The notes beneath the pieces are model-generated. The model saw nothing but the letters and a program-made list of their open reading frames with translations, made no database searches and was not told where the DNA came from. Positions 45,759 through 58,080 of a DNA stretch of 64,000 nucleotides are shown in pieces. The DNA is taken from positions 9,873,099 to 9,937,098 of the forward strand of contig JAJHZJ010000311.1 of NCBI GenBank assembly GCA_023548195.1, in the 5' to 3' direction. Source of the stretch: Bettongia penicillata ogilbyi (lineage: Eukaryota > Chordata > Mammalia > Diprotodontia > Potoroidae). A program made the position numbers and the translations under genes. Each line of letters starts with the position of its first letter. Positions within the stretch are counted from its first letter, which is position 1.

Positions 45759-45910
45759 ATCTATCGATCTATCATCTATCTATCGATCTGTCTGTCTATC
45801 ATCTATCATCTATCTATCGATCGATCTATCAATCTGTCTATCATCTATCTATCATCTATCTATCGATCTGTCTATCATCTATCTATCATTTATTGATCTG
45901 TCTATCTATC

Positions 45911-45984
<74 letters not shown>
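45684..45984. repeat. Compound TCTA/TCTG/TCGA tetranucleotide microsatellite
   Basis: About 300 bases of tetranucleotide repeat with perfect TCTA runs at both ends (45700-45760 and 45910-45984) and an interrupted middle containing ATC, TCGA and TCTG variants. The two overlapping Tyr/Leu/Ser-rich open frames are artefacts. Confidence 0.97.
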
Positions 45985-45985
<1 letters not shown>

Positions 45986-47293
45986 ACCTCATGATTTCAC
46001 CCAGAAGTTGCTGCTTCTGAGAAAAGTACAAAATATGGAAGTGAGAGGGCAAGATCCTCAAGGCAATAATATAAAATTATTTAATAGAGGTTAACTCAAA
46101 TTGGGTTCTTCAGAAGCATTAATTCCATGAAGAATGAAAAGAGAGTAAACAAAAAGTAAGGAAGTACAAAGACTATGAACCAATCAGTAAATGTTTAGAT
46201 TAAACAGAAAAGAAAGAAAATGAAGAAACAAAGTTGAAGGGACAGAAAACAACAAAAAGAGAAACTGAATGAAATAAATAGGAAGAGAGGAAATAGGGGG
46301 TGTTAACCAATTAAATTAGGGAGGAAATATGGTAGGAGGAAAGGGGGAATTTTAGGTAACTAAGAAAAGGGAAAAAAAGAAAAAAGGGATTAGTATCGAA
46401 TTGTAAAACAAGGGATGACATGCGTAAACATGGAGGCTAAAAAGACTGGAACAATTCAATGGACGGTGCCGGGAGTACTCATCCACATAGAAGTCTTCAT
46501 GAAAAGTATTGACAAAAGATTATTAAACAAATGTAGCACATTTCTGCTGTCACGCAATAATAATGTTTTAAGATATATTCCCCAAACCTATGGCATGTAT
46601 GGAATTACATATTAAGGAATAAATTCTACTCTTCCAGCATCCAGCTAAACATAAAAATGTACACTAATTCATGCTTTCAGTTGAGAAGTGCCACTCCATA
46701 TCTATAGAGAGTGTCTTATAGTATTTATTTACTAACCTTTTATTTTCTATCGCAAAGGAAACCTTGCAAATCCGTTCTTTTTGCAGTATAAAGTTATCTC
46801 AGGAAGTACTAGCATTGCAAATTAGCAGCCAATGATAACATTAGTTGTAATATTCATTCCTAAAACAATTTAAACACCTTTCATAATATAAATCTCTATA
46901 CACTATACCTCATTTAACAACCATTAAAACATCTTCCATCTCAAATCAAGTGTACCTACTAATAATGACTTAATTTTATTACTTGTCTGAGCTGATTTTA
47001 CATTTTCAGCACTCCTATACCAATCATGTGGAGCGCTATATGCAAAGCATATGTAAAACGTGTTTTCTCATATCTCTCTCTAAATTAGGAACAATTCAGC
47101 TAAAAATATAAGGATTGTAAATATAATTTTTACTTTTTAAAGACAGAAAATCCAGCACAAAACCTAAAATTTTTCAATTACTATGTCTGACTAGTTAACC
47201 GAGATTATCCTAAAACATTAAATGAAATAATTCTTTAAGCAAGAAATTCACTAAAAACAACTCTAGACCAGACATTCTCACTTTCTTTCCCTC
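45985..47293. other. Unique DNA; 46640-46960 repeat-free
   Basis: 46020-46400 is purine-rich and unclassified. 46640-46960 lacks repeats and simple sequence and includes words such as 'gcaaattagcagccaatga' that look like conserved regulatory DNA. That is an impression only. Confidence 0.4.
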
Positions 47294-47298
47294 CTCCT

Positions 47299-47334
<36 letters not shown>

Positions 47335-47375
47335 ATATATATGTATTATATGTGTATATATAATATATATAATTG
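47294..47375. repeat. (TC)n/(TA)n microsatellite
   Basis: A TC run (47300-47318) followed by TA-rich sequence with TATAATATAT interruptions. Confidence 0.9.
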
Positions 47376-47999
47376 TGTGTATTATCTCTAATCAAATACT
47401 ATCCCTTGATTTATACATTATTTCCAGAAATACTAACAGATATAATTACATAGACAGAAATGTGTTTTTTTTTTTAATTTTAGGTTAGTTTATCCTTAAT
47501 AGTATTGATTTATTTAGTCAAAGGAGCATCGAGTATTAAGGAAGTATGCTACAACCAGATTCCCAATGATTTCTTTTATTATGTTGGTGTGGAATTCTAC
47601 AGAGATGTTAAAAGATGCTTATTTTTAAAAATAACAATATACCTAGTCACAGATTCTACATGTTATACCTTTGGGGAATTTTATTTCAGCCTTCCTGAAT
47701 TCACTGTTATTAATTGGACACTTTCATTCAATCTAGCTATTTAAATGAATGAATTCATTAAATCTCATGGCAAAATTTGTGTCAAGTAGACAAGGTACCG
47801 TAGTTTTTAAATCACCAATCTCATTGTTATTTTAGCAACTGTGAAAAATAGTATCCTTTTAAGATCCTGGCAAATATCTAGCCAGAGTTTATGTAATGCC
47901 AAGCAGAAATGAATAAACACTTACTCGACCTTATTATTCTTGGGTTTCCCGCTCCACCCCCACTCCTTTTATTGGAGTCTTACACCTCGTAATAATAAG
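47376..47999. other. Unique DNA
   Basis: Nothing recognised. A T run lies at 47465-47476. Confidence 0.45.
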
Positions 48000-48230
48000 A
48001 GCTCGGATATATAGTTCCTTAAGGTTTTTAAAGTATTTCACATACATTATCTCATTTGATCCTCACAGAAATCCTGTGAAGTAAGTGAAGTTGTTATGCT
48101 CACTTCACAGATGAGGCAAATAAGGCTCAGAGAGCTAGTTTTTGACTCGTTGTGCAGTTACTGAGTGTCTGAGGTAGGATTTTAACCAAGGTCTTCCAAA
48201 CTCTTAGTTTGGAGCTCTGTCTCGCATTTC
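48000..48230 (-). mobile_element. CORE-SINE, near full length
   Basis: 'aaagtatttcacatacatta', 'tctcatttgatcctcacaga', 'cacttcacagatgaggcaaa', 'tgagtgtctgaggtaggatt' and 'tttggagctctgtctcgc' are in reverse-complement order, with the head end on the right. Confidence 0.8.
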
Positions 48231-48413
48231 ACAACACCATCCAATCAATGATCAATAATCCACTAAACTCTTCTTTAGCATATACACAACTGGCTAATGG
48301 CTACATGTAAAACTGGTTATTGAGGGAGGACATGCCATAATCAGTGTGACATACTCTTTCCATGGTAAATCCTAGAGAAATAAAATAGCTCCAGTATGAT
48401 TTAAAGTCTAAAC

Positions 48414-48512
48414 CAGGGGTGGGAAACCTGTGGCCTTGAGGCAACATGTGGCCCTCTAGGTCCTCAAATGTAGCCCTTTGAGTGAATCCAAACACCGTTT
48501 TGATTTATAGGT
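48414..48512. mobile_element. Half copy of the palindromic MITE
   Basis: CAGGGGTGGGAAACCTGTGG followed by 'aacatgtggccctctaggtc' and 'tttgagtgaatccaaac' matches the left arm of the MITE at 6379-6575. The right arm is missing. Confidence 0.7.
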
Positions 48513-48900
48513 TATTTTATAACCTATTTATAGGTCATATTATAAATAAAGAAACAAACAGAAAGACAAAGAGACTTGTCCAGGATCACAGAGCTAGGAA
48601 ATGACTGATATTGAGATTTTCCCACTTCTGTTCTTATATTATTCTCATGGAACATCTAAAAAGCTGATTACTCTATAAAACAGAATGCATTCTGACAGGA
48701 CAGGCAGTCATTGCATTAGAATAATTTATGTATAAACTTTGCTTGTAAACACATGCAAACAATATTATTTGATTTGTTTGGACTCTCAGGTAACTTCAAT
48801 AATCTATTCCAACTGCTGCATAAAGTACCTGAAGTACGATACTTCTCAAGTAGCTCCATAGTACCAGCAGCAACCATCTTACATAACATTGCCTCTAAAA
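48513..48900. other. Unique DNA with a possible SINE scrap
   Basis: A scrap near 48560-48625 ('gacttgtccaggatcacaga') resembles a minus-strand SINE. The rest is unrecognised. Confidence 0.4.
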
Positions 48901-49083
48901 CAAGGGTGCTTATCCTTTGTGTGATTCATGGACACTTTTGGCCATCTGGAAAAACCTTGGGATCCCTTCTCAGAATAACATTTTATTGCATACCTTCCTA
49001 ATTGAAAGAAAGGCCAAACTTCATTTAGATGTTAATGAACATAAAGATGTATTTTTCCCATTCAAGTTCATGGAGCCCCCCTG
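48901..49083 (-). mobile_element. hAT-like non-autonomous element
   Basis: 'tcatggacacttttggccat', 'gatcccttctcagaataaca', 'ttaatgaacataaagatgta' and 'cccattcaagttcatgg' run in reverse order relative to the copies at 1779 and 63260. The termini are degenerate (CAAGGGTGCTTAT / CCCCCTG). Confidence 0.55.
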
Positions 49084-49199
49084 AAATCTATTTGCAGAAC
49101 CATGATATAGGAGAAAATATAAGTCCCTTCCCCTTGGCATTGGTATCACATGTCCTATTACTGCAGCCAAAAGAATAAGAACCAGAATTCTCATTAATA

Positions 49200-49920
49200 T
49201 CATTGTCATTTTCATCTCCTTCTGTCTTCTTAAGCACATTGCAACCTCAATTATCCCTTGTTCTTAAGTTTATCTTTAACCTGTTTCTGTCTGTTAGTTT
49301 CTTCAAATGGCTTTCAAAAGCCCTGGACTCTCACATAAATAAAAACAACACACATACACACTTTCACGAGACTCAACTGTCTCATCAAGCTACTATGCTA
49401 TATTTCAGATCTTTTTCTGCCACACTGTTAGTTATCAACATTTCCACCCTGCTCTCAACTTGCTTGTTTCTCAGCTCTCTGCAAAACGACTTCCAAATTC
49501 ATCCCTTGACTTGATGGGACAGTTGCTAGCTAGTTGCTAGTGACTTATTAGCTCCAAAGTTACCAATGATCACTTAGCTTCTCAAATCGAATGGTCTTAT
49601 TTTAGTCCTTTCCTTTCAAAGTTGATGCATTTAACACTCAACACCCTCTTCTCTTTGATATTCTCTAGTCTCAGATCTCTTAAGACACTACTCTGCTTTT
49701 GTCTTCATCAACTTGGCTAACTGCATTTTCTCAGTCTTCTTTGCTGATTCATCATTTAGAAATAATCCATAATTGTGGATATTCTTTACCTTCCATATCA
49801 GCAAATAAATTGCTTTCATTTTTTTCTTGTTAAATTAGAATTGTTTCATTTATTACACTTCTCTACCCAGTACCTATCATAGTACCTGGCATATTGGCCC
49901 TTATTTAAAATTTTTTGATT
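49200..49920 (+). pseudogene. L2 LINE relic (RT region and 3' tail)
   Basis: 'ctccaaagttaccaatgatc', 'aatggtcttattttagtcct', 'cttctctttgatattctcta', 'cattttctcagtcttcttt' and 'gattcatcattta' follow the L2 (CR1-superfamily) RT coding order. The tail has 'acctatcatagtacctggca' (49870). The homology before about 49350 is weaker. It has many frame lesions and is an old mammalian-wide family. Confidence 0.65.
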
Positions 49921-50939
49921 GCTTGACTAATTTTCTTTTCTAGCTATTATTTCTGTTTCCTTAAGTCATGATCAAGATCTTTATTGTAATACATGATGGG
50001 GGAAAATGAAGGCTCAAAAGTATTAGGGGAAAACAGTGAGGGCAAGGGTCCTGAGAATTGCGGATGGATGATAAAATACAATGAGGAGTCTAGGGTAAGG
50101 AAGAATGAGAATTCTGGGAAATGTGAGAGCTTATATTGTTGTTTTGGAAGCCTAAAAATGCAAATCAAGGTTAAAAACCCCAGACCTGATAGTTTGGCTC
50201 TTAACAGTCATGTTAAAAGCAATTGGATTTTATTGTGGGAGCTCTTCTAAAGAAATCATTATGATTTATTTGAAAGGTTGCATGTTGAATTCGGTCCTGT
50301 TGGATAAAGATAGGAATAATGGATACTCTTGACTTCATAGATATAAAAGCTCCTCATGGAAACCTGTGAGATGATAGTTCAATCAAACTTCACAACATGT
50401 GTAATCCATGAAGTATTCAAAGCCTGAGGAAATCCAGAGTTACGTTGCCCATAGGGAGATCAAAGTCTTCTCAAATATACTGAGGTTGCCAGCAACAAAA
50501 TACTGATCAAATTTTGTACTGCAATTATTGGAAAATGCAAGATATACTCCACATTTTAGGGCTCCATGGACTGTTTTCAACCCTCAGGTCTCACTTTGTT
50601 CACCCGGATAGAATAACCACATTTTTGCCAAACCATACCTAATGACTCCTGAATTTCAGCAGCATGGAATCATCATAGGCTTACCAACCTTATCATACCA
50701 TGTTATCATAATGTTGACCACATAATACTCCTTCACAAAACTTTAAGATTTTACACATGTGTGTCTTTAAAGAAATACCTTCCTAATGGAAACAGAGTTT
50801 TATAAACATATGAAAGTATAGTATATCAATTCACAGATGTATTTTTAAAACATTTGCCAGCCTATATTCTCCAAAGTATAGCACAAATGGATGTTATGTT
50901 TTATGTCTATTCATTAAATCCATTGTGTATAAACATATG
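49921..50939. other. Unique DNA
   Basis: No gene or repeat is recognised. Opposed frames at 49947-50250 on both strands have no domain. Confidence 0.45.
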
Positions 50940-51170
50940 TGGATATTTACATTTGTCAGGTAATTAGTTAATAAGCGTTTATCAATCATTTCCCATGTGC
51001 CAGGCCTTGTGTTAGATACTGAGGATGCAAAGAAAGGAAAAAGAAAAACATAGACCCTCCTCTCAAGAATCTCACATTCTAATGAGGCAAATAACATGAA
51101 AATAGCTACGTTCATATAAGACATTTACAGTGTAAATTGAAGGTAAGTCCATAAGGAAGGGATTAGATTT
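50940..51170 (+). repeat. Dispersed repeat ('aagcg..tat...tgtgccagg' type)
   Basis: 'aagcgtttatcaatcatttc', 'ccatgtgccaggccttgtgt', 'tactgaggatgcaaagaaag' and 'caagaatctcacattctaat' form the same block order as 14508-14640. Confidence 0.6.
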
Positions 51171-51874
51171 GGAGGCTGGGTTGGATACCAATTCATGATA
51201 TGCATAAGAAAGCAATTATATATAAATGACGAGGAATATGTGTTTGTTTCTGCTATATTAAGATACAGGTACTGTCATAATCTTTATCTTTACAAACCAT
51301 TTTCACCACTTCCTCAAAGCCCAGAAGTGTTACTAGTATTTTCTTAGTTCACGACTTTTTTGTCTCCAAAGACTACATTCAACATGTTAAGATCTGTATC
51401 TCTTCAGTATCCACTTTCCTCTCTCAAACAGCAATTATTTTCAATTCTTGCTTCTACATAGATCTATATATGTGCACATTTCTCTGTGTGTATGAATCTG
51501 TATGTCTATATAGATAACGGAAAACAATCAGAAAATTTTAAGATTGGCATTGGAATAGGAAGGGCTGCTAAAAATAAGATGAAATAGAATGGAATAGAGA
51601 TGAAATATAATGGAAATCTGATACAATGTGGTAGAAAATATGTTTATCTCCACTAATTCCTCTACTTCCTGAATATTTTGTCTTGAAATTCTTCATTTAT
51701 TTTTCCTATCCCACATTTCCTTTATTGAGATCTCTCCCTCTTCCAATTACACACCAGTGAGGATATCTTAGAGTTTCTTCTCACAGCCATGCATGTCCCT
51801 TCTCATTACTCTACTGAACATTCATTACTCTATGCCTATGAATTGTACTATCATCACTATGCTAATTATTGGAT
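51171..51874. other. Unique DNA
   Basis: Nothing firm recognised. Confidence 0.45.
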
Positions 51875-52050
51875 AGGGAACCGGAAGTGGAGTCAGGAAG
51901 ATCTGGGTAAAACTTCCTCCTCAGACATTTACTAGTTGTGTGACCTTAGGCAAGTCCATTAACATCTCTGGGCCTCTGTTTCCTCATCTGAAAAATGAGG
52001 ATGCTAAATTTGATTATCTCTCTTACCTTCCAATCATATAACTCCAAAAT
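51875..52050 (+). mobile_element. MIR-like SINE
   Basis: 'gtggagtcaggaagatctgg', 'cctcagacatttactagttg', 'tgtgaccttaggcaagtcca' and 'ctgtttcctcatctgaaaaa' are in sense order and well preserved. Confidence 0.85.
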
Positions 52051-52189
52051 TTAAATTTAATGTCACATGCTTCTTTATTTCTGTAAATCACTATTCCTCC
52101 AAGATCAAGCTTCAAAATCATAGACATATTTGGAGAAGATTGTAAAAGATTCTCTAGTCAAACTCCCCTTTCCATTCTTGTGAATACCT

Positions 52190-53100
52190 CTATAACATAT
52201 TTCTGTCTGAACACTTCTGGTGATAGGAAATGTACTGCCTCAAAAAAGATCCCATTTCATTGGGATGAATTTTGGAACTTCTCTAATTATAAAAGAATAT
52301 CTTTCTAAGCTGATTTTTTCCTATAACTCTATCCACTGATTCTGTTTCTTCCTTCTAGAGTCAAACAGAATAATTTGAGTTTTTTCCTCCTGAAGACAGC
52401 TCTTCAAATAGTACTCCAAACATTTGATGCCATCCTGCCTCAATCATTTTATCCTCTGACTAATCAACCCAATTTGCTTTAATTGTTTGTCACATGATGT
52501 GTTTCTCATACCTTGCTACTACAAAGGTTGCTCTTCGCCAGTTTTTCCGTCTTTCTATTTAAAAGATAGTGCCTAAAACTAACCACGATACTTCAGATAG
52601 TCTGATCAACACAGAATAGAATGGGACAATTACCTCCTGTGTTCTGGACGATAAACTTCTATTAGTGCAACCTAAGAATCCATTACCTGCTTTGGCAGCA
52701 ACATTACATGTTGACTCACATTGGCCTTGCAGTTAACTAAAGCCACTAAGTATTTTACATAGGAAGAGATATTAAAAAGTCTGTCAAATCTTAACCTTGT
52801 GCAACTGGTTTTTTTAACCTGGCCATAGTATTTTCTATTCATCCTGCTGAGAACCATGAAATATAATTATTTGACTGTACCTGTTATTATGGATTATCAG
52901 TGACATTTTTACATCTTGATACTGTTTTTCAGTGTTTTAGTTATTATCCCCAGCTTTGAGTCAGTCATAATTAGATTAGGATCCCTCACGTGTGTAGGTA
53001 TATGTATATGCACACACATTTATGTATATGTGTATGGATAGATAGATACACTCATATATCTTCCTCTCTGTTATTGACAAAAATGCTGAATAGAATAGGG
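52190..53100. mobile_element. CR1/L3-type LINE relic
   Basis: The block order 'tcctgaagacagctcttcaa', 'tacttcagatagtctgatca', 'gggacaattacctcctgtgt', 'caacctaagaatccattacc', 'cagcaacattacatgttgac' and 'tgttattgacaaaaatgctg' matches the amniote CR1/L3 region that contains an '..acctccctcgttctgga..' segment. It is highly diverged and its orientation relative to coding is not resolved. A TATG tract (52990-53055) interrupts it. Confidence 0.6.
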
Positions 53101-53139
53101 AGAAAAATGGTCATCAAATATAATCAGAAATATAATAAA

Positions 53140-53745
53140 GATTTATTAATTACCTATTGTATGCTAGCTGTTGGGGATAAACATACACTATTTTTTTTAA
53201 TTCCCCAGTCCTTAAGGACTTAATGTTCAACTGGGAAGCTGGGGAAGGGGTACATTCACAGCAATAATAGATAGAAGGCGTGATGGGGAGAGACAGAGGG
53301 AGAAGGAGTGGGAAAGAGAACATAACATTTACCTCTAGGGCAATGAGGAAAAGCTTACCCCAGGAGGTGTCACCTAAGAAAAATCTGGAAAGGCTAAAAG
53401 TTGGAAGAAAGCTTAGAACTGGAAGTCATCTGTATATAGATGATAACTGAACCTTTGGGAATGGAGGATAACACAAGGAATGATGAAATGAAAAGAGAGA
53501 TCAGGACGGAAACCTAGGAATACTCATGATCTGGGGAAGTGACATGGATGATGATCAAGCTAAGCAGGGGAAACAGACAAGTAGGAGAGAAATCAGAAGA
53601 GGGAAGCAGACATTGGTGAGAACAGGACAAAGCCAGAAGGGAGGTTTCCAGGGACAACTGATTGTCAACAGTATTAAAAGCTACAGACAGTTCATGAAGA
53701 ATTTAAGATGGAGAAAAGCCCATCTAAAAGGAGTTATATTAAGTT
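53140..53745 (+). mobile_element. Old interspersed repeat (family of 14508)
   Basis: It starts 'aaagatttattaattaccta', 'gtatgctagctgttgggga' and later has 'catctgtatatagatgataa', 'gggaggtttccagggacaac' and 'aagatggagaaaagcccat'. The order matches the repeat at 14508-15500, here without the inserted SINE. Family name not known to me. Confidence 0.5.
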
Positions 53746-54012
53746 CTTGGGGCTGTTAGGTAGTGCAATGAACAGAGTACCAGGCTTTGAGTCAGGAAGA
53801 CTTGAGTTCAGATCTATACTCAGATATTTATTAGCTATGTGACCCTGTGGAAAATACTCATTTTCTGTCTCCATTTCCTCATCTGTAAAATGGGGACAAT
53901 AATAGCACCTAATTGCCAGGATGGTTATAATGACTAAATAGGATGATATTTGTAAAGTTCCTGTCACGAACTGAGCACTATATAAATATGAGGTTTGGTT
54001 GTTGTTGCTATG
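53746..54012 (+). mobile_element. tRNA-derived CORE-SINE, full length
   Basis: The tRNA-like head GGGGCTGTTAGGTAGTGCAA includes an A-box-like TAGTGCAATGA, and the B-box region is GAGTTCAGATC. The core has 'tttcctcatctgtaaaatgg' and 'ggacaataatagcaccta'. The tail is 'gcactatataaatatgagg' plus GTTGTTGTTG. It is the most complete plus-strand SINE in the window. The tRNA-like part is too diverged to be a tRNA gene. Confidence 0.9.
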
Positions 54013-54419
54013 TTTTAGGAAGGGGAAAGCTGAGGAGTATCCAAAAGATAGTAAAGTAACTGGAGACCAATATGCCAAAGGAGAATCAGTTAAAAGTCCT
54101 GGGGTGGTAGTTCCAGAAAAGAGGAGCAAAGAGGGAGAAATGAAAGCTGTTGTCAAATATTCTCAGGACTATGAAATGGAAAAGAGATTTATCTTGTTCT
54201 TGGCCTCAGAGAGCAGTAGAGGTATCAGGTATGGAAATGAGACAAGGACCTTGCCCTAAAGGAATTTAATCTAACAATTGCAACCATAGTCTAATATGAC
54301 ATATAATCATTGGATTCATGATTTTATTGATGTGGACAGTTTCCTCAACAAGACCCATGAAATCTGAAGGCCTCTTCCCTAACTATCAATTAATGCTCAT
54401 TCATAACAATCCATTTCAT
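54013..54419. other. Unique DNA
   Basis: Nothing firm. A short 'ccttgccctaaaggaattta' string at 54250 resembles the tail of the dispersed repeat family. Confidence 0.4.
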
Positions 54420-55220
54420 TCCCATCCATTAGATGTCCCTATCTGCCCATTCTCCTATCTAGACATGATCAAAATTGAATTCATCATATTATTCCAAACT
54501 CAATCTTCTTCCAACCTACAGCATCACTATCCTCCCTATTTCCTATATTCATGACCTAGGCACTCACTGCCCCTCACTCCATATATCCAATCAGTTGCCA
54601 AATCTTCCCATTTCTCTTTTTCCATATTTTTCATTTCCACTTCCTCTTTATTTGCAGTTACCACCTAATTTCAGGCCTTCATTATTCCTAACCTGGATTA
54701 TTATAACAGTTTCCTACTTAGGCTCCCCTGCCTCAAGTTTCTTACTATTCAAGACTATCTTGTATATTGCTGCCAAAGTAAATTTTCTTAACTATACATC
54801 TAACCATGTGATCTTGCTACTCAATCAAATTCAATCTCTCCCTATTGTCTTTAGGATAAAATATAAACTCCTTTTATTTTAAATTTTCATAATCTTGCCT
54901 AAACTTATCTTTTTAACTTCATGGTATATTATTCCTCCCGTTTCACTTTTTTTTTAAATTCAAAATTGTCTTTCTCTGTCCCTCACTCATATTACGTATC
55001 CTGTACCCACAACTTTGCCTTTTTCTGCCTCATAAAATCTCTCTCTTCTTTTAAGATATTAACTACATATTATCTATGTACCTATCTGTGTACATGTATG
55101 CATTCATGTGTTTATGCATGTGTGTAAATATGCCTCTTGTAAGTAAGCATTATTTCCTTCTTTGTATTTGTATCCCTATGGTTTGCACACTGCCCAGTAT
55201 AGTGTAGTATATGATTAATT
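54420..55220 (+). pseudogene. L2 LINE 3' portion
   Basis: 'actcactgcccctcactcca', 'atatccaatcagttgccaa', 'tcattattcctaacctggat', 'tattataacagtttcctact', 'attgctgccaaagtaaattt' and 'ctattgtctttaggataaaa' are L2 ORF2/3'UTR landmarks. The 3' end is 'tttgtatttgtatccctatg' and 'ctgcccagtatagtgtagta'. The 135-codon frame at 54475-54882 falls entirely inside this relic and is not a gene. Confidence 0.75.
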
Positions 55221-55764
55221 GACTGGGACATGTCCTACCTTTCCCTTGCTAACAAAACTCAACTTTTGTGCCAACCTATGGAATGTTATGTACCTATATT
55301 TGTATAATTAATATAATAAATGTATTATATAATTACATTATACATGCATAGTCATATTTTAATTTTATATTTACTTTTGTGCCTTCAAAATTAATTGCAA
55401 GCTACTTGAGTCAAAGGGTAATCTCATTTTATCTTTCCCTAATGTCTAGAATATTATCTGTTAAGCATATGTAAAATAGCTGCTGAATTGAATTATCCCT
55501 ATAGATGTCATGTGACTAGCTTCTCCCCAGTTTTCTAGAGTGTCAGTATCTTTTTGAATCTGCATTGTCATCCATCAATGGCAATCACTATTTTTCAAAA
55601 TTTGACTCCTCTCTCTTCTATGTCTAGTCAGTTACCTATCTGACTACTGAATATGTACATAATAGGCTCCCAACAAATACTTGCAATTCTGCCTTCTCCC
55701 ATATGTATTAAGATCATTGCCTGATACTCCCACTTCTTTCTTCAGAAAATCTAGCCACAATAAT
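55221..55764. other. Unique AT-rich DNA
   Basis: Nothing recognised. Confidence 0.45.
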
Positions 55765-56544
55765 GAAGGGGTGGAATCAAGATGGCAGTGAAGAACAGCA
55801 ACTCTACTGAACTCTCCTACACTCCCCTCTAAACAACTTTAAAATAATGCTATAAATCAAATTTTGACGTGGTAAAGCCAACAAAAGTTTGGGCTGAGCT
55901 ATTCACTGAGCCCAGGATAGCTTGGAAGGACAGTGACAGAGGGCTGTGAAGCAGGTCATGGGGTGAGAGCAGCTCAGAGAACAACCTATGTTGTGATAAC
56001 ACCAGCAGCAGGCTTTGAAGGCAGCTGTGATGGTAGCAGAAGCTTCAAGAGCTCTCTTCTGAGAGACAATGAGGGAGTCAAATAAATGGTCAGAAAAAAA
56101 CATTTAAGGGGACCCTTTGCTGGCACTGAGTACAGAATTGTGTTGCATTGCCCATATGCAGTTTTGGGTCGCAGTGCTAGGGCAAAGAGGATCACTAGCG
56201 CTTACAGATCCAGGGGAGGAGCCAATTCTCAGTTCCAAGGCAGAAAGGAACACTGACATTTGCAGATGCAGGAAATCAGGGATAGCATTCACAGTTCAGG
56301 ACCAAAAGTAGCACTAACACTTGTTAGTGTTAACAAGTTCCCTTCCTGGTTATCTACTAGAGCCCATATCAAGAGCAATGAAAAACCTCTCTCTGGATCA
56401 TATCACCTTGGATGGATCAAAAACTCATAGACCCTCAGAACTACCTCTGAAACCAGCACAAAACCCTAAGGCTTGAAAGAGTGCTCGCACCCCCATCTCA
56501 GCAGCAGAGACCAACTTCAGCATAAATTTCAATATTCAAGAAGT

Positions 56545-58080
56545 AGGCTGGGAAAATGAGAAACAACAAAAAAAGTGAAACCTGACTATAAAAAACTGCT
56601 ATGGTGACAGGAAAGATTAAGAAATAAACTCTAAAGAAGAAAATTACATTTAAAAAACTACAAGCAAAATTTCAAATTTAAAAGAATTGGACACAAGCCC
56701 AACAAGAATTCATGAAAGAACTTCAAAAGAATTTTTAAAATCAAAGATATAATCAAATAAGTAATATTGTTTTGAGAAAGAATTTGAGCAAATCACTTTT
56801 TTAAATCTATTACAAATATCCAAATTAATTATAAAGGACATATGTTGAAAGATACTATCTGCATCCAGAGAAAGAACTGATAAATAGAAGTATGTATAGA
56901 ATAATTTCCACACACATATGTATGTACATGTATTTGGATATATATATATATATGTGCATATGTATATGTGTGTATAGATATTAGTGTTTGATGGTAGTGT
57001 ATCTAAGTGTGGGAGAAAAGGAAAGGAACAAAGAAATTTATATGATAATTTCATTGAAACAAATAGCAAGTTGTATATAGTAGATTTATAGTTCATGCAT
57101 AATCATCTTTTTATTGTACTATGCTATGGAAATTCTTGTTTTATTCCACAAATTAAAAATAAAATTTAAAAAATAAAGAAAAAACAATTTAAAAGGTTAG
57201 AGTAAATATTGAGAAAATAAATAAAACTAACAAGAAAATTATGAAAAGAGAGTCAATAGCTAAGAAAAAGAGGCACAAAGAAATACTGAAGAAACTAACA
57301 GATTAAGAAATCAAAATTGTTTTCTTAAAAGAAGCACAACAATTCATTAAAGAAAAGAACGCCTGAAAAATCAGAATTAGCCAAATGGAAAAAGAGGTAG
57401 AAAAATTTATTGAAGATAATAACTCCTTAAAAAGTAGAATTGGTTTAAGTGGAATCTAATGACTCCATGAGACTTTAAGAAACAGTAAAACATTGTCAAA
57501 AGAAATAAAAATAAAGAATAAAATGTGAAATCTATATATTTTTGGAAAAAAATAACCCCAGCAATAAATTAAGGAGAGATAATTTAAGAATTATTTGTCT
57601 ACTTGGAAGGCAAGATTTAAAAAAAAAAAAAACACAAGACATAGACCTTATATTTTAAGAAATTATAGAGGAAAACTGTTCTGATATCCTAGAATCAGAG
57701 GGCAAAACAGAAATTAAAAAAATGTCTTCCATTTCCTGAATGAAATTTCAAAATTAAAACTCTTAGGAATATTGTAGCCAAATTCTAGAACTCATAAGTC
57801 AAAGAGAAAATATTGCAAACAGCTAGAAAGAAACAATTTCAATGTCATAGAGTCACCCACCATCAGGATTACACAAAATTTAGTAGCATGCATGTTAAAG
57901 AAGCAGAGGGTCTGGAATATAGTACTCTGGAGGGTAAAGGAGCTAGGATTACAACTAAAATCCTTCAGGGGAAAAATGGATATTTAATGAAATAGAGGAC
58001 TTTTTAATCATTTCTGATGAAAAGATCAGAGCTGAACAGAAAATGTAACATTCAAACACAAGGCTCAAAAGATGCATGTA
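56545..58080 (+). pseudogene. L1 ORF1, degenerate and interrupted
   Basis: The initiator is lost: AAGTAGGCTGGGAAAATGAG replaces the AGTAAATGGCTGGGAAAATG seen at the intact start of 7655. The basic N terminus and early coiled coil are before 56800. A nested insertion follows, then the rest of the coiled coil ('gccaaatggaaaaagaggta' at 57382). The C-terminal domain is at 57780-58010 ('atggatatttaatgaaatag'). Confidence 0.75.
56800..57180 (+). mobile_element. Nested L1-related 3' fragment (tail family of 43320)
   Basis: 'tactatctgcatccagagaa' precedes a TATG/TA tract (56920-56985). Then come 'caaatagcaagttgtatata', 'gtagatttatagttcatgc' and 'ttgttttattccacaaat', ending in A-rich sequence. The tail matches 43320-43525. 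The host ORF1 resumes after it. Confidence 0.6.

Noticed and set aside
45684..45984. Regular repeat array resembling a CRISPR
   Set aside because: It is a four-base tandem repeat without spacers, in a vertebrate genome.
45534..46020. Two overlapping open frames of 115-120 codons rich in Tyr, Leu, Ser, Ile
   Set aside because: They are translations of the TCTA microsatellite in two frames.
53746..53830. tRNA-like A and B boxes
   Set aside because: They are the head of a tRNA-derived SINE and do not fold as a tRNA with acceptor stem and anticodon arm.
54475..54882. 135-codon plus-strand frame
   Set aside because: It lies inside an L2 LINE relic and is a chance frame of that repeat.
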